Shown here piece after piece: positions 25,345 through 34,610 of a DNA stretch of 47,744 nucleotides. Positions within the stretch are counted from its first letter, which is position 1. Each line of letters begins with the position of its first letter. Source of the stretch: CAIWKO01 sp964469155 (GTDB lineage Bacteria; Bacteroidota; Bacteroidia; Bacteroidales; CAIWKO01). The position numbers and the translations under genes are program-made. The DNA is taken from contig CAYXXU010000031.1 of the NCBI GenBank assembly GCA_964469155.1, positions 1-47,744 on the forward strand, written 5' to 3'. The notes under the pieces are model-generated. The model had not been told where the DNA came from. It did not search any database and saw only the letters and a list, made by a program, of their open reading frames with translations.

Positions 25345-26727
25345 TTATTTTATTCCCTTCATTTCTTTCCATTGCTGGTTGAAGGATTTAGGCTGAATAA
25401 CGGGAACTTCGCGGCGGGGTCCCCATGCACTTTTGAAAAACAAACGGATGACCGCATTTTTCATTTTTGCATTGGGTTTATCGATGATCCAGCGTTTGAG
25501 CATTACTTTTTTCCAGCCGAACATAACCAGGCGATCGAGAGGGCTTGCCAGCTTCATTTCGACCGAATCGCGGCGGTTATAGAGCAAGAGTTTGTGCAGT
25601 TTTATAGCCGCCGGGCAAACCTCGGTGCATTTTCCACAAAGGGATGAAGCAAAACTCAGATGTTTATATTCCTTCATTCCATTGATATGGGGTGTAATTA
25701 CCGACCCGATGGGGCCACTGTAAACCGTTCCGTAGGTGTGCCCGCCTATGTTCTTATAGATGGGACAGGCATTGAGGCAAGCCCCGCAACGAATGCAGGT
25801 AAAGGCTACTTTCTGGTGTTTTTGTTTCAGCAGGTTGGTGCGACCATTGTCGAGGAGGATAACAATCATTTCGTCGGGTCCGTCGGACTCGGTTTCTTTT
25901 CGGGGAGCTGTTATTATAGAATTGTAAACCGTAATGTTCTGACCGGTTCCGTGGCTTGCCAAAACAGGCCAAATGAGGCCGAGATCTTTGACGGATGGAA
26001 TGATCTTATCGATACCGGCTATCACTATGTGAATCTTTGGAAATGACACAGACATGAGCGCATTGCCTTCGTTTTCGGTTAAGGCAATACCACCTACGTC
26101 GGCAATGATGAAATTGGCACCGGAAACTCCTACCTGTGCATTTACAAATTTTTCGCGCAGCAGTTGCCTGACAAAAGCCGTTAACTCTTCGGGAGAACTG
26201 TTGGGAGGGGTATTGAATTTTTTGTTGAACAGTTTTGCAATATCCTCCTTTGATTTGTGCATGGCAGGAGTGATGATGTGATAAGGTTTTTCGCCGGCGA
26301 TCTGCACAATATATTCACCCAGATCAGTCTCGACCGATTCGATATGGTTCTTTTCCAGTTCTTCGTTCAAATCAATTTCTTCGGTAGCCATTGATTTAGA
26401 TTTCACGATTTTTGTGGCTCCAGCCTTCAGACAGATACGAAGCACTTCTTCGATAGCCTCCATGGTATTTACCGCCCATACGACCCTACCACCATTGCGG
26501 GTAAAATTGTATTCGAATTCTTTCAGATAATCTTCCAAATCGTTAACGGCGCGGTGCTTTATATAAGAAACCCGCTGACGGGCCAGCTGAAGGTTGGCAT
26601 ATTGTTCCCTACCCTTTAAAACAGCAGCATCGTACCTGGAAATATTGAAATTAATGGTTCTCCGGTGTGCCTTGTCGAAGGCTTTTATTTCGGAAACTCT
26701 TGAAAACTCTTTTTGTTTATCGCTCAT
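25345..26727 (-). CDS. lutB: LutB-like iron-sulfur protein (lactate utilisation / LUD domain)
   Basis: This 460-aa protein has an N-terminal LUD domain (GGRVVWAVNTMEAIEEVLRICLKAGATKIVKSKSMATEEIDLNEELE...) and two [4Fe-4S] motifs, CIRCGACLNACPIY and CGKCTEVCPAAIKLHKLL. Such proteins are the LutB subunit of the LutABC L-lactate oxidation complex. Neither a LutA-like CCG-domain protein nor LutC adjoins; the neighbours are rpiB (0 nt) and the IPExxxVDY gene. It may work with lutA/lutC elsewhere or have another redox role. I chose the ATG at 26727 because it abuts the rpiB stop. Confidence 0.85.
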   Translation of the reverse strand: MSDKQKEFSRVSEIKAFDKAHRRTINFNISRYDAAVLKGREQYANLQLARQRVSYIKHRAVNDLEDYLKEFEYNFTRNGGRVVWAVNTMEAIEEVLRICLKAGATKIVKSKSMATEEIDLNEELEKNHIESVETDLGEYIVQIAGEKPYHIITPAMHKSKEDIAKLFNKKFNTPPNSSPEELTAFVRQLLREKFVNAQVGVSGANFIIADVGGIALTENEGNALMSVSFPKIHIVIAGIDKIIPSVKDLGLIWPVLASHGTGQNITVYNSIITAPRKETESDGPDEMIVILLDNGRTNLLKQKHQKVAFTCIRCGACLNACPIYKNIGGHTYGTVYSGPIGSVITPHINGMKEYKHLSFASSLCGKCTEVCPAAIKLHKLLLYNRRDSVEMKLASPLDRLVMFGWKKVMLKRWIIDKPNAKMKNAVIRLFFKSAWGPRREVPVIQPKSFNQQWKEMKGIK

Positions 26728-27171
26728 TTACTTTTCGATTATGTTACCAATCTTTTCCACCCTGATCAAATGTCTGCCCCCTTCGAATGCCGTATTCAGA
26801 AATTTATCAAGAATAACAACTGCTTCCTCAACGGTAAGATAGCGGGCCGGTAAAGAAATAATATTTGCATTGTTGTGTTTTCTTGCCAGTTCGGCAATTT
26901 CGGGGATCCAGCATAATGCTGCTCTTACATTTTTATATTTGTTGGCTGTTATGGCCACTCCATTTCCGCTTCCACAAATAATAATTCCAACATCAAATTT
27001 TTTATTATCCATGTCGAATGCCAGGGGATGGATAATATCTGGATAATCAACACTATCAAGAGATACTGTGCCGTAATCCTGCACCGCATAACCCTTAATA
27101 AAAAGGTACTCCCTTATTTTTTCCTTTAGCACAAAACCTGCATGATCGGACCCAATTGCTATAGTTTTCAT
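26728..27171 (-). CDS. rpiB: Ribose-5-phosphate isomerase B
   Basis: RpiB interconverts ribose 5-phosphate and ribulose 5-phosphate in the non-oxidative pentose phosphate pathway. The 147-aa protein begins MKTIAIGSDHAGFVLKEKIREYL and contains SVDYPDIIHPLAF, the GIIICGSGNGVAITANKYKNVRAALCW active-site segment (Cys base) and RKHNNANIISLPARYLTVEEA. It is a full-length LacA/RpiB protein and the first gene of the minus-strand operon that ends with pyk. Confidence 0.95.
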   Translation of the reverse strand: MKTIAIGSDHAGFVLKEKIREYLFIKGYAVQDYGTVSLDSVDYPDIIHPLAFDMDNKKFDVGIIICGSGNGVAITANKYKNVRAALCWIPEIAELARKHNNANIISLPARYLTVEEAVVILDKFLNTAFEGGRHLIRVEKIGNIIEK

Positions 27172-27658
27172 AAAAAGCGATTGTTAATAATTAATAAATA
27201 TTCAAAATTCAGAGTTGTTGATTATTAATATATTGAAAAAGGCGTAAACTATATATTCCTTGTTCTCAAATTATTATTTTTTTAACAAGCACCCTGTTGA
27301 TTATTAATAAAAAGTGAGTTTATCTTTGATTTTTCTTTCATTTCGAATACTTGCTATTTTTTGTTCACATTTTATCAAGGTAAAATTAATTATATTTTAT
27401 CAAACAGGGGAGTTTTCAGACCATTGTTAATATTTTTTTAACTTACTAATTAATAAAAATTTAAGTCTAAGTAACTTTTATTTTTCTGTTCATTAAAATT
27501 AATAAATCAAAAATAAAAATCATTTTAAGGTATTTTTCAACAGAACTAACAAAACCATATTATACTTGTAATAATTATTTAAAATAATATTACTAATAAA
27601 TTAAAAAAATAAGGTATTGATAAATCGTATTAATTTTGCAAAACAAAACAAAACTTTT
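27172..27658. other. 487-bp very AT-rich divergent region
   Basis: No gene is supported between the divergent rpiB and nadA. The region is dominated by TTAATAA-type words. TGTTGATTATTAATA occurs twice as an exact 15-bp direct repeat, at 27216-27230 and 27295-27309. Apart from the nadA -7 box at 27631-27638, I recognise no operator, RNA gene or consensus DnaA box (TTATCCACA). Confidence 0.5.
27631..27638 (+). promoter_or_regulatory. Candidate -7 box TAATTTTG for nadA
   Basis: It matches TAnnTTTG and lies 21 nt upstream of the nadA ATG at 27659. This spacing argues for that start over the earlier TTG at 27617, which would lie upstream of the predicted transcript start. Confidence 0.55.
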
Positions 27659-28582
27659 ATGAAAATTCAGGATGAAATTATGAGGTTAAAGAAACAAAAA
27701 AATGCTGTAATATTGGCACATTTTTATCAGATTCCTGAAATTCAAGATTTGGCTGACTTTGTTGATGATAGTTTGGGCTTATCGCAAAAAGCCGCAAGTA
27801 CTGACGCTGAAATAATTGTTTTTGCCGGAGTTCATTTTATGGCTGAAACAGCAAAAATATTAAACCCGGCCAAAAAAGTACTGATACCTGATCTAAAAGC
27901 CGGATGTTCACTCGCAGATTCATGTCAATACGATGACCTGATAAAATTTATTGCAGAGCACCCTAACCATAAAGTGGTGTCGTACATAAATTGTTCAGCA
28001 GACGTTAAAACCGTTTCGGATGTTATTTGTACATCAAGTAATGCTGTGAAAATTGTGAATTCATATCCAAAAGATCAGCCTTTACTATTTGCCCCTGACA
28101 GGAACCTGGGAACTTATATTAACAAAATAACGGGCAGAAATATGCTTTTATGGGATGGAAGTTGTAAAGTGCATGATATGCTGGAGCAAGAACAAATTAT
28201 TTCCTTAAAAATTTCACATAAGGATGCAAAATTAATTGCTCATCCTGAATGCAAGGCGGTAATACTTGAAATTGCTGATTTTGTGGGATCAACTGCCGCT
28301 ATGCTGAAATTTGTCAGCCATGATACGTCAAAAAAGTATATAGTAGCTACCGAATCGGGAATTGTGCATCAAATGAAAAAAAATGAACCCGAAAAGGAAT
28401 TTATTATTGCTTCGAATGATAAAACCTGCAGCTGCAATGATTGCGAGTATATGAAAATGAATACGCTGGATAAGTTGTATAAATGTTTAAAATCGGAACA
28501 ACCCGAAATTTTATTATCAGCAGAAGTGATTGAAAAAGCGAGGATTCCAATTTTAAAAATGTTGGAAATTACTAAAAGTTGA
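27659..28582 (+). CDS. nadA: Quinolinate synthase
   Basis: NadA condenses iminoaspartate with dihydroxyacetone phosphate to quinolinate, in de novo NAD synthesis, using a [4Fe-4S] cluster. I start the 307-aa protein at MKIQDEIMRLKKQKN. Key segments are ILAHFYQIPEIQDLADFVDDSLGLSQKAA, VFAGVHFMAETAKILNP, CSLADSC, HPECKAVI, TESGIVHQMKK and CSCNDCEYMKMN, which together contain the three cluster Cys. nadB and nadC are not adjacent. The gene lies 22 nt before the MORN-repeat gene on the same strand. Confidence 0.95.
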   Translation: MKIQDEIMRLKKQKNAVILAHFYQIPEIQDLADFVDDSLGLSQKAASTDAEIIVFAGVHFMAETAKILNPAKKVLIPDLKAGCSLADSCQYDDLIKFIAEHPNHKVVSYINCSADVKTVSDVICTSSNAVKIVNSYPKDQPLLFAPDRNLGTYINKITGRNMLLWDGSCKVHDMLEQEQIISLKISHKDAKLIAHPECKAVILEIADFVGSTAAMLKFVSHDTSKKYIVATESGIVHQMKKNEPEKEFIIASNDKTCSCNDCEYMKMNTLDKLYKCLKSEQPEILLSAEVIEKARIPILKMLEITKS

Positions 28583-28604
28583 AAAAAATAAGTAAATTTA
28601 TCCG

Positions 28605-30113
28605 ATGAAAAAGGGATTTTTTGTTTTTTTACTTTTATCAGTGAACTATTTGTATGGGCAGGATTCTATTGTAAAAAACGGGTTTAATCAGTTTTTTTAC
28701 GCCTCGGGCAAAATTTCAAGCGAAGGATTCATGAGTGAAGGAAAGCCTAATGGCTATTGGAAAACCTATTATGAAAACGGAAATTTAAAATCAGAAGGAA
28801 ACCGAAAAAATTTTGAATTAGATAGCATCTGGAAATTTTATTCTGATTCAGGAAATGTAATAGTAATTATCAATTATCAAAATGGTAAAAAAAATGGTTT
28901 TAGAACTACATTTTTAAAAAACGAAACCATACAGGAATATTTTAAAAATGATATTAAAGATAGTATCAGTTTTAGTTTTTATAAGAACGGAAATATAAAA
29001 TCGAAGGTAAATTTTGTTAAAGGACGTGAAGAAGGACAGGGTATTGAATATTCTCCGGAAGGTAATATTATTGCATTGATTGATTATAAACGAGGATATA
29101 TTATTAATACTGAAAAAATAAACCGTACGCGGGAAGGCCAGAAACACGGAGTATGGAAAACTTTTTGGGACAATGAAAAGATAAAAACCGAAGAAAATTA
29201 TTACTATGGTAAAAAAGACGGATACTTCAAGGAATTCGATAAAGACGGAAATCTGACCTCAATTAAAAAATATGAAAACGATTACCTAATAGAAGATGCG
29301 CCGGAACTGGCCAGTTATGAAGTAAAAACCGACTATTATAAAAACGGAAAAGTTAGAATAGTTCAAAGTTATAAAGACAATATTCCGCAGGGAATCCGCA
29401 GGGAATATTCTCCGGAAGGACAAATAGTGAAATCTTATATTTTCAGAAACGGGATGATAGTAGGAGAGGGCATTGTGGATGAAAAAGGATTGCGTCAGGG
29501 TGTCTGGAAAGAATTTTATGAAACCGGCGAAAAAGAAGCTGAAGGTGAATATTTGAACGGAAAGAAAACAGGCAACTGGAAATACTATTTCAGAAATGGA
29601 AGACCAGAACAAACCGGTAATTATAGTACTACCGGAAAGCCTGACGGCAACTGGAAATGGTATTATGAATCAGGAAACCTGCGAAAAGAAGATAATTTTA
29701 TCAAAGGGAAATTAAACGGAAATTATACTGAATTGAGTGATTCGGGAAAAATTATCGTAAAAGGCGAATATTTGGATGGCGAAGAAGAAGGTGAATGGCT
29801 GTATGAAGTGGGTGATGAGAAAGAAGTAGGATCGTATGTTGCCGGAAAACGTGAAGGTGAATGGAAACATTATTATTCTAGCGGCGAATTGAACTTTACG
29901 GGTAGTTATACGGAAGGAAATCCCAATGGTGAATTTATCTCATATTATGATAACAATAAAATAAAGGAAAAAGGAAAATACATTATGGGTCTTAAAGAAG
30001 GAGACTGGTCGTTTTACGATTATGAAGGTACAAAAATTATCACCATAAGGTATGAAGATGGCATAGAAAAAAGCTACGATGGAAATAAAATTGATTTCGA
30101 TATTGAAAAATAA
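28605..30113 (+). CDS. Secreted MORN-variant repeat protein (YwqK-like)
   Basis: This 502-aa protein has a signal peptide (MKKGFFVFLLLSVNYLYGQ) and then about 16 tandem copies of a roughly 22-residue unit of the form G-x-W-K-x-Y-Y-x-x-G-x-L-x-x-E-G-x-Y. Examples are GYWKTYYENGNLKSEGN, GNWKWYYESGNLRKEDNF and GEWKHYYSSGELNFTGSY. This is the MORN-repeat variant (PF07661 type) also found in YwqK proteins. The fold is an extended beta solenoid, and the role is unknown but probably protein contact in the periplasm or at the cell surface. The gene lies between nadA and a LytTR regulator (39 nt), and may be co-transcribed with both. Confidence 0.85.
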   Translation: MKKGFFVFLLLSVNYLYGQDSIVKNGFNQFFYASGKISSEGFMSEGKPNGYWKTYYENGNLKSEGNRKNFELDSIWKFYSDSGNVIVIINYQNGKKNGFRTTFLKNETIQEYFKNDIKDSISFSFYKNGNIKSKVNFVKGREEGQGIEYSPEGNIIALIDYKRGYIINTEKINRTREGQKHGVWKTFWDNEKIKTEENYYYGKKDGYFKEFDKDGNLTSIKKYENDYLIEDAPELASYEVKTDYYKNGKVRIVQSYKDNIPQGIRREYSPEGQIVKSYIFRNGMIVGEGIVDEKGLRQGVWKEFYETGEKEAEGEYLNGKKTGNWKYYFRNGRPEQTGNYSTTGKPDGNWKWYYESGNLRKEDNFIKGKLNGNYTELSDSGKIIVKGEYLDGEEEGEWLYEVGDEKEVGSYVAGKREGEWKHYYSSGELNFTGSYTEGNPNGEFISYYDNNKIKEKGKYIMGLKEGDWSFYDYEGTKIITIRYEDGIEKSYDGNKIDFDIEK

Positions 30114-30152
30114 TGTTTTTATATTATTTTTATACCCTCAAATTTAAATTAT

Positions 30153-30902
30153 ATGGCTCATAGAATTTTAATTGTTGAAGATGAACTTGTAGTTTCCAAG
30201 TATATAGAAGCATGTTTAAAGAATATAGGATACGAAGTAGCCGATATAATAACATCGGGCGAGGAAGCAGTTTCCAAGACAGAATCCATAATGCCTGATC
30301 TGATTTTAATGGATATCAGGTTAAATGGTAAGATGACGGGAACCGAAGCTGCGGTAAAGATAAAAGAGAATCTGGATGTTCCTATAGTTTTTTTGACAGC
30401 TTATGCTGACGATAAAAACATTGAAATGGCAAAAGCTTCTGAGCCTTATGGGTACCTGGTTAAGCCATTTTACGAAAAAGAGTTGCACACAACCATTGAA
30501 ATGGCTTTGAACAAGCATGAAAAAGTCAGATTACTGAAAAAAGAAAGAGATCTTTACTATTCGGTGATCGAAAATAAAAATACTACAGATAGTATTTATG
30601 TCAGGACCAATAGTCGTTTGAAACGGATAAAATTTGAAGAAATCTGCTATGTGGAAGCTTTGCGCGATTATATTACTATCAGCACCACCACTGATAATTA
30701 TACGGCACGTATTAACATGAAGGAAATTACCCGTTTTCTTCCGGAGCGCGATTTTGTGAGAATCCACAAGTCGTTTATTGTGCGTATGGATAAAATTTAC
30801 TCTATCAAATATGTAAGCCTTATCGTGGAAGGATCGATGAAAGAAATTCCGGTCGGGAATTTTTACCGGAAAGATCTGTACGGACGATTGAATATGTTAT
30901 AG
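30153..30902 (+). CDS. LytTR-type response regulator
   Basis: This 249-aa protein has an N-terminal receiver domain with acidic residues E9 and D10, the phospho-acceptor Asp54 (LILMDIRL), a Thr/Ala switch in FLTAYAD and the conserved Lys in LVKPF. A LytTR DNA-binding domain occupies about residues 145-249 (IYVRTNSRLKRIKFEEICYVEALRDYITISTT, FLPERDFVRIHKSFIVRMDKI). It should bind direct repeats upstream of its target genes when phosphorylated. No histidine kinase gene is adjacent, so it is an orphan in this window. Its stop is 3 bp from that of the convergent rnr. Confidence 0.95.
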   Translation: MAHRILIVEDELVVSKYIEACLKNIGYEVADIITSGEEAVSKTESIMPDLILMDIRLNGKMTGTEAAVKIKENLDVPIVFLTAYADDKNIEMAKASEPYGYLVKPFYEKELHTTIEMALNKHEKVRLLKKERDLYYSVIENKNTTDSIYVRTNSRLKRIKFEEICYVEALRDYITISTTTDNYTARINMKEITRFLPERDFVRIHKSFIVRMDKIYSIKYVSLIVEGSMKEIPVGNFYRKDLYGRLNML

Positions 30903-30905
30903 GCA

Positions 30906-33065
30906 CTAATTTACCATCACAAAATCAATTTGCTTTTTACTGAGTTGAATTCGTTTTACTTTAATTTTAATTGTATCTCCTAAACGATAACGTTTTCCGG
31001 TATACTGGCCAATCACCACATAGTTTTCTTCATCAATGGAATAGGCATCGTCTTCCATATCGCGAATGGAAACCATACCCTCGCATTTGTTCTCGATGAT
31101 CTCAACAAAAATTCCCCATTTACTAACCCCGCTGATATGCCCCTCGAATATCTGCCCCACCTTGTCGAGCATGTACTCTGCCTGTTTGTATTTAATGGAA
31201 GCACGTTCGGCGTCGGTAGCTAATTTTTCCATGTCGGAACAGTGTTTGCATTTGGCTTCGTATTCATTTTTATCCACCGATGGCAATTGCTTCATATAAC
31301 GTTCCAGGAGGCGGTGAACCATCAGATCGGGGTAACGCCGGATAGGGGAGGTGAAATGCGCATAGTACTTAAATGAGAGGCCATAATGTCCAATATTTTC
31401 GGTTGAGTATACCGCCTTGGCCATAGTCCTTATGGCAAGCTGGTTAATCATGTTTTCTTCGCCTTTACCCTTTATGTTTTCAAAAAGATTGTTGAACGAA
31501 TCGGCCAGGGTTTTAGTGGTCTTGTTATTGATGGTATACCCCATTTTTTTCACCAGTTGGGTAAACACCTGCAGCTTCTCGGGCTGGGGTTTATCGTGTA
31601 TTCTGTATACGAAAGTTTTCGGCTCCTGATTGTTGGCGGGTTTGCCTATTAGAGTGGCCACTTTGCGGTTGGCCAGCAGCATGAAATCTTCTATCAGTTT
31701 GTTCGAATCTTTTTGCTGTTTGATGTAAACTTCAATAGGTTTGCCATTCTCATCCAATTTAAACCGCACTTCTTCGGTATCGAAGGCAAATGAACCGTGT
31801 TTAAACCGTTCTTCTCTTAACAGTGAAGCCAGATGATTAAATTTCAGTATTTCCTCCGCATGAATTCCTTCTTTATTTTCGATGATGAGTTGCACTTCTT
31901 CGTAATTGAATCTGTGATCGGAGTTTATGATGGTTTTTCCGTACCATTCATTAAGAATTTGGGCATTATCGTTCATTTTAAAAATCGCCGAAAAACAGAG
32001 TTTGTCCTCATGCGGTTTCAGCGAACACACATTATTCGATAAGATCTCAGGAAGCATAGGAACCACCCGGTCGGCCAGGTAAATGGAAGTACCCCGGTTG
32101 TATGCTTCTTCATCCAGTTGTGAGTTTTCTTTCACATAATGCGATACATCGGCAATATGAACACCCACCTCCCAGTTTCCGTCTGCCAGTTTTTGCAGCG
32201 AAATAGCATCATCGAAATCTTTTGCATCTTCGGGGTCGATAGTTATAGTAAACACTTTTCGAAAATCGCGGCGTTTTTTAATTTCTTCTGCCGATATCTT
32301 AATGTCTATTTTAGCAGCATCCTGTTCTACTTTGGAAGGAAATGCAAGCGGAAATCCATATTCGGCAATAATCGACTGCATTTCAACCTGGTTGTCGCCG
32401 GGTTTTCCCAAAACATTTATTACTTCGCCAAAGGGATTCTTTGAATTTTCGGGCCATTCGGTAATTTTTACCAACACCTTATAGCCGTGTTTAGCACCAA
32501 GGGTTTTATCGTTGGGTATATAAATATCCACCGGAACGCTCGTATTGTCGGGAACCAGGTAAGAATAATATTTGCTCACCTGAATAATACCCACAAATTG
32601 TTCTTTTGCCCTTTTAATGATATCAACTATCTGGCCTTCGGTTTTTCGGCCGCTGCGTGCGGGAAACAATAATACTTTAACGGTATCTCCGTTCAGTGCC
32701 CGGCCTGTATTATTGGCAGCAATGAAAATATCTTCATGGTGTTCCGGTGTAATAATATAAGCCTTTCCGGTGGCTTTCATATCTACCACGCCTGTCAGAT
32801 AGGTCTTTTGAGGGAAAAATGAAGAGTGTTTTTGTGGATTTAGTTTGTACTTACCTCTTTTATCCTCAATCAGGCTTTTATCTTTCACCAGGTTATCCAA
32901 TTGCCTGAGCACTATCTCGCGGTCGGTCTTATCTTTTATATTAAGAAATTTCGAAACCTGTTTGTAATTTAAGGGAAGATTGGGGTGTTTGAAGAATACA
33001 TTTAGAACCGATGTAAAGGTGCCCTCAGAATTCCCTTTACCTTTTCCTGATTTTTTTGTTGACAT
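30906..33065 (-). CDS. rnr: Ribonuclease R
   Basis: RNase R is a processive 3'-to-5' hydrolytic exoribonuclease that degrades structured RNA. The 719-aa protein has an N-terminal Lys/Gly/Ser tail and a winged-helix segment (about 15-75). Cold-shock domains follow (HHEDIFIAANNTGRALNGDTVKV), then the RNB catalytic domain with the metal-binding DPEDAKDFDDAISL near residue 275 and HYGLSFKYYAHFTSPIRRYPDLMVHRLL. A C-terminal S1 domain (GHISGVSKWGIFVEIIENKCEGMVSIRDM) ends the protein. All key blocks look intact. It is a single gene, convergent with the LytTR regulator. Confidence 0.97.
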   Translation of the reverse strand: MSTKKSGKGKGNSEGTFTSVLNVFFKHPNLPLNYKQVSKFLNIKDKTDREIVLRQLDNLVKDKSLIEDKRGKYKLNPQKHSSFFPQKTYLTGVVDMKATGKAYIITPEHHEDIFIAANNTGRALNGDTVKVLLFPARSGRKTEGQIVDIIKRAKEQFVGIIQVSKYYSYLVPDNTSVPVDIYIPNDKTLGAKHGYKVLVKITEWPENSKNPFGEVINVLGKPGDNQVEMQSIIAEYGFPLAFPSKVEQDAAKIDIKISAEEIKKRRDFRKVFTITIDPEDAKDFDDAISLQKLADGNWEVGVHIADVSHYVKENSQLDEEAYNRGTSIYLADRVVPMLPEILSNNVCSLKPHEDKLCFSAIFKMNDNAQILNEWYGKTIINSDHRFNYEEVQLIIENKEGIHAEEILKFNHLASLLREERFKHGSFAFDTEEVRFKLDENGKPIEVYIKQQKDSNKLIEDFMLLANRKVATLIGKPANNQEPKTFVYRIHDKPQPEKLQVFTQLVKKMGYTINNKTTKTLADSFNNLFENIKGKGEENMINQLAIRTMAKAVYSTENIGHYGLSFKYYAHFTSPIRRYPDLMVHRLLERYMKQLPSVDKNEYEAKCKHCSDMEKLATDAERASIKYKQAEYMLDKVGQIFEGHISGVSKWGIFVEIIENKCEGMVSIRDMEDDAYSIDEENYVVIGQYTGKRYRLGDTIKIKVKRIQLSKKQIDFVMVN

Positions 33066-33207
33066 TTTTATTGTAAAATTACTAATAAAACAGATGCTTT
33101 ATGAAATTCTGTTTATAACCCCCCCCTGGCTTCTTTAGTAAAAACATTAAAAATAATTCCAATAAAGCTTATTATTTCAATATATCTTTACATCGAAATT
33201 TGGGGTA

Positions 33208-34092
33208 ATGTTTTCTTCATACACATTCATCGATATACTTATAAATGTTGTTCTTGCCATGATCATGCTGGGCATAGGCCTTTCATTAAGCATTTCAGAT
33301 TTTAAAAAAATATTTGCCCAGCCCCGCTCACTGCTAACAGCCTTATCGGTTCAATTGTTTATTATTCCGCTAATAGCGTTTGGCATTGCTTTAATTTCCG
33401 GATTGACTGATGCTGAAAAGGTTGGAGTTGTTATAGTTTCCTTATGTGCCAGCGGCGCCTCATCAAACCTGATAACCCATTTATTCAAGGGGAATGTGGC
33501 TCTGGCTATTTCAATGACAACCCTCAATAGTTTCATTACCCTGTTTAGCATTCCTTTATTAGCCAATCTGTCTTTGATTATTTTCATGGGAATTGACAGA
33601 GAGGTACACCTGCCTTTTTTCGAAACCATAGCACAAATTTTTATTATTACAATTATTCCGGCCGCAATAGGCGTTTACATCCGTAGAATAAAGGAAAATA
33701 TTGCCGAAAAACTCGAGAAACCCTTGAAATATATCTTAACGTTATTGCTCGCTCTTGTATTTACTATTAAGATCTTTTTCGGAGAAGCCAGCGGAGGCAC
33801 AGGTATTAGTTTTTCAGACACCATTCACATTTTACCTTTTATGCTTTTATTGAACTTCATGGCAATGACGGTTGGATTTCTTGTGGCAAAAATTTTAAAG
33901 CTGCCGTTTACCGATCAATTTACTATTTCAATAGAAGTAGGTTTACACAATACGGCTTTGGCTTTACTCATTGGCGGAACCATACTGAACAATGCCGAAA
34001 TCGAAAAGCCGGCAGTGGTTTATGCCATGTTTTCTTTTTTTACGGCTGTTATTTTTGTTTACCTGGTTAAGAAGATCTCAAAAAAAACCTAA
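33208..34092 (+). CDS. BASS-family (bile acid:sodium symporter-like) transporter
   Basis: This 294-aa integral membrane protein has about nine to ten TM helices and no signal peptide. MIMLGIGLSLSISDFKKIFAQPRSLL and the signature LCASGASSNLITHLFKGNVALAISMTTLNSFITLFSIP match the BASS / SBF family, which moves organic anions together with sodium. The C-terminal half has FTISIEVGLHNTALALLIGG, the second characteristic crossover helix region. The substrate is unknown (the family handles bile acids, pantothenate, pyruvate and others). It is a single gene, divergent from rnr and convergent with the ribosomal operon. Confidence 0.9.
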   Translation: MFSSYTFIDILINVVLAMIMLGIGLSLSISDFKKIFAQPRSLLTALSVQLFIIPLIAFGIALISGLTDAEKVGVVIVSLCASGASSNLITHLFKGNVALAISMTTLNSFITLFSIPLLANLSLIIFMGIDREVHLPFFETIAQIFIITIIPAAIGVYIRRIKENIAEKLEKPLKYILTLLLALVFTIKIFFGEASGGTGISFSDTIHILPFMLLLNFMAMTVGFLVAKILKLPFTDQFTISIEVGLHNTALALLIGGTILNNAEIEKPAVVYAMFSFFTAVIFVYLVKKISKKT

Positions 34093-34119
34093 AAAAAATC
34101 CCGGCAATTTTTGCCGGGA
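34091..34119 (-). terminator. Terminator of the rpsF-rpsR-rplI operon
   Basis: On the minus strand a CCCGGCAA/TTGCCGGG hairpin (34099-34119 on plus) is followed by a run of T (A on plus at 34091-34098), 30 nt beyond the rplI stop. The T-tract is on the minus side, so it terminates the ribosomal operon. It overlaps the end of the transporter gene and may also slow plus-strand transcripts. Confidence 0.85.
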
Positions 34120-34148
34120 CTCATTATAAACCAATCAAAAAAATTCTA

Positions 34149-34598
34149 CTATTCAGCAAAAACCTCAAACTTGATTTCAACCTTGATGTCTTTGTAAATG
34201 TTCACCTTTGCAGAATAAGTACCCAATTCTTTTACGCTGTCTCCATCAACCACAATTTTCTTACGGTCGATATCATAATTGAACTGGGTTTTAATAGCAT
34301 CAGCAATTTGCATAGCATTTACCGAACCAAATATTTTACCTGAAGTACCTGCTTTAGCACCTACTTTTACAGTAATGTTTTCAAGAGCCTTGGCAAGAGT
34401 TTCTGATTCTTTACGAATTTTTTCTTCTTTAAAGGATTTCTGGCGAACCAATTCGGCATGTTCTTTTTCAGAGGAGGGTGTCAGCATAATTGCAAAACCC
34501 TGGGGGATAAGGTAGTTTCTGGCATAGCCGTTTTTTACCTTAACTATTTCATTGGCATAACCCAATTTATTTACGTCGTGTTTTAATATAACTTTCAT
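34149..34598 (-). CDS. rplI: Ribosomal protein bL9
   Basis: This 149-aa protein begins MKVILKHDVNKLGYANEIVKVKNGYARNYLIPQGFA, the bL9 signature. A long connecting helix (KEEKIRKESETLAKALENI) and the C-terminal rRNA-binding domain (AGTSGKIFGSVNAMQIADAIKTQFNYDIDRKKI) follow. It is a large-subunit protein near the L1 stalk base. It is the last gene of the operon, 12 nt after rpsR. Confidence 0.98.
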   Translation of the reverse strand: MKVILKHDVNKLGYANEIVKVKNGYARNYLIPQGFAIMLTPSSEKEHAELVRQKSFKEEKIRKESETLAKALENITVKVGAKAGTSGKIFGSVNAMQIADAIKTQFNYDIDRKKIVVDGDSVKELGTYSAKVNIYKDIKVEIKFEVFAE

Positions 34599-34610
34599 AA
34601 TAGGCTCTCC

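Noticed and set aside
27172..27658. The AT-rich rpiB-nadA gap as the replication origin
   Set aside because: No TTATCCACA-type DnaA boxes were found and dnaA is absent. AT-richness and short repeats alone are not enough.
34091..34119. Hairpin as the plus-strand terminator of the BASS transporter
   Set aside because: The A-run precedes the hairpin on the plus strand and no T-tract follows it; the T-tract is on the minus side, fitting rplI.
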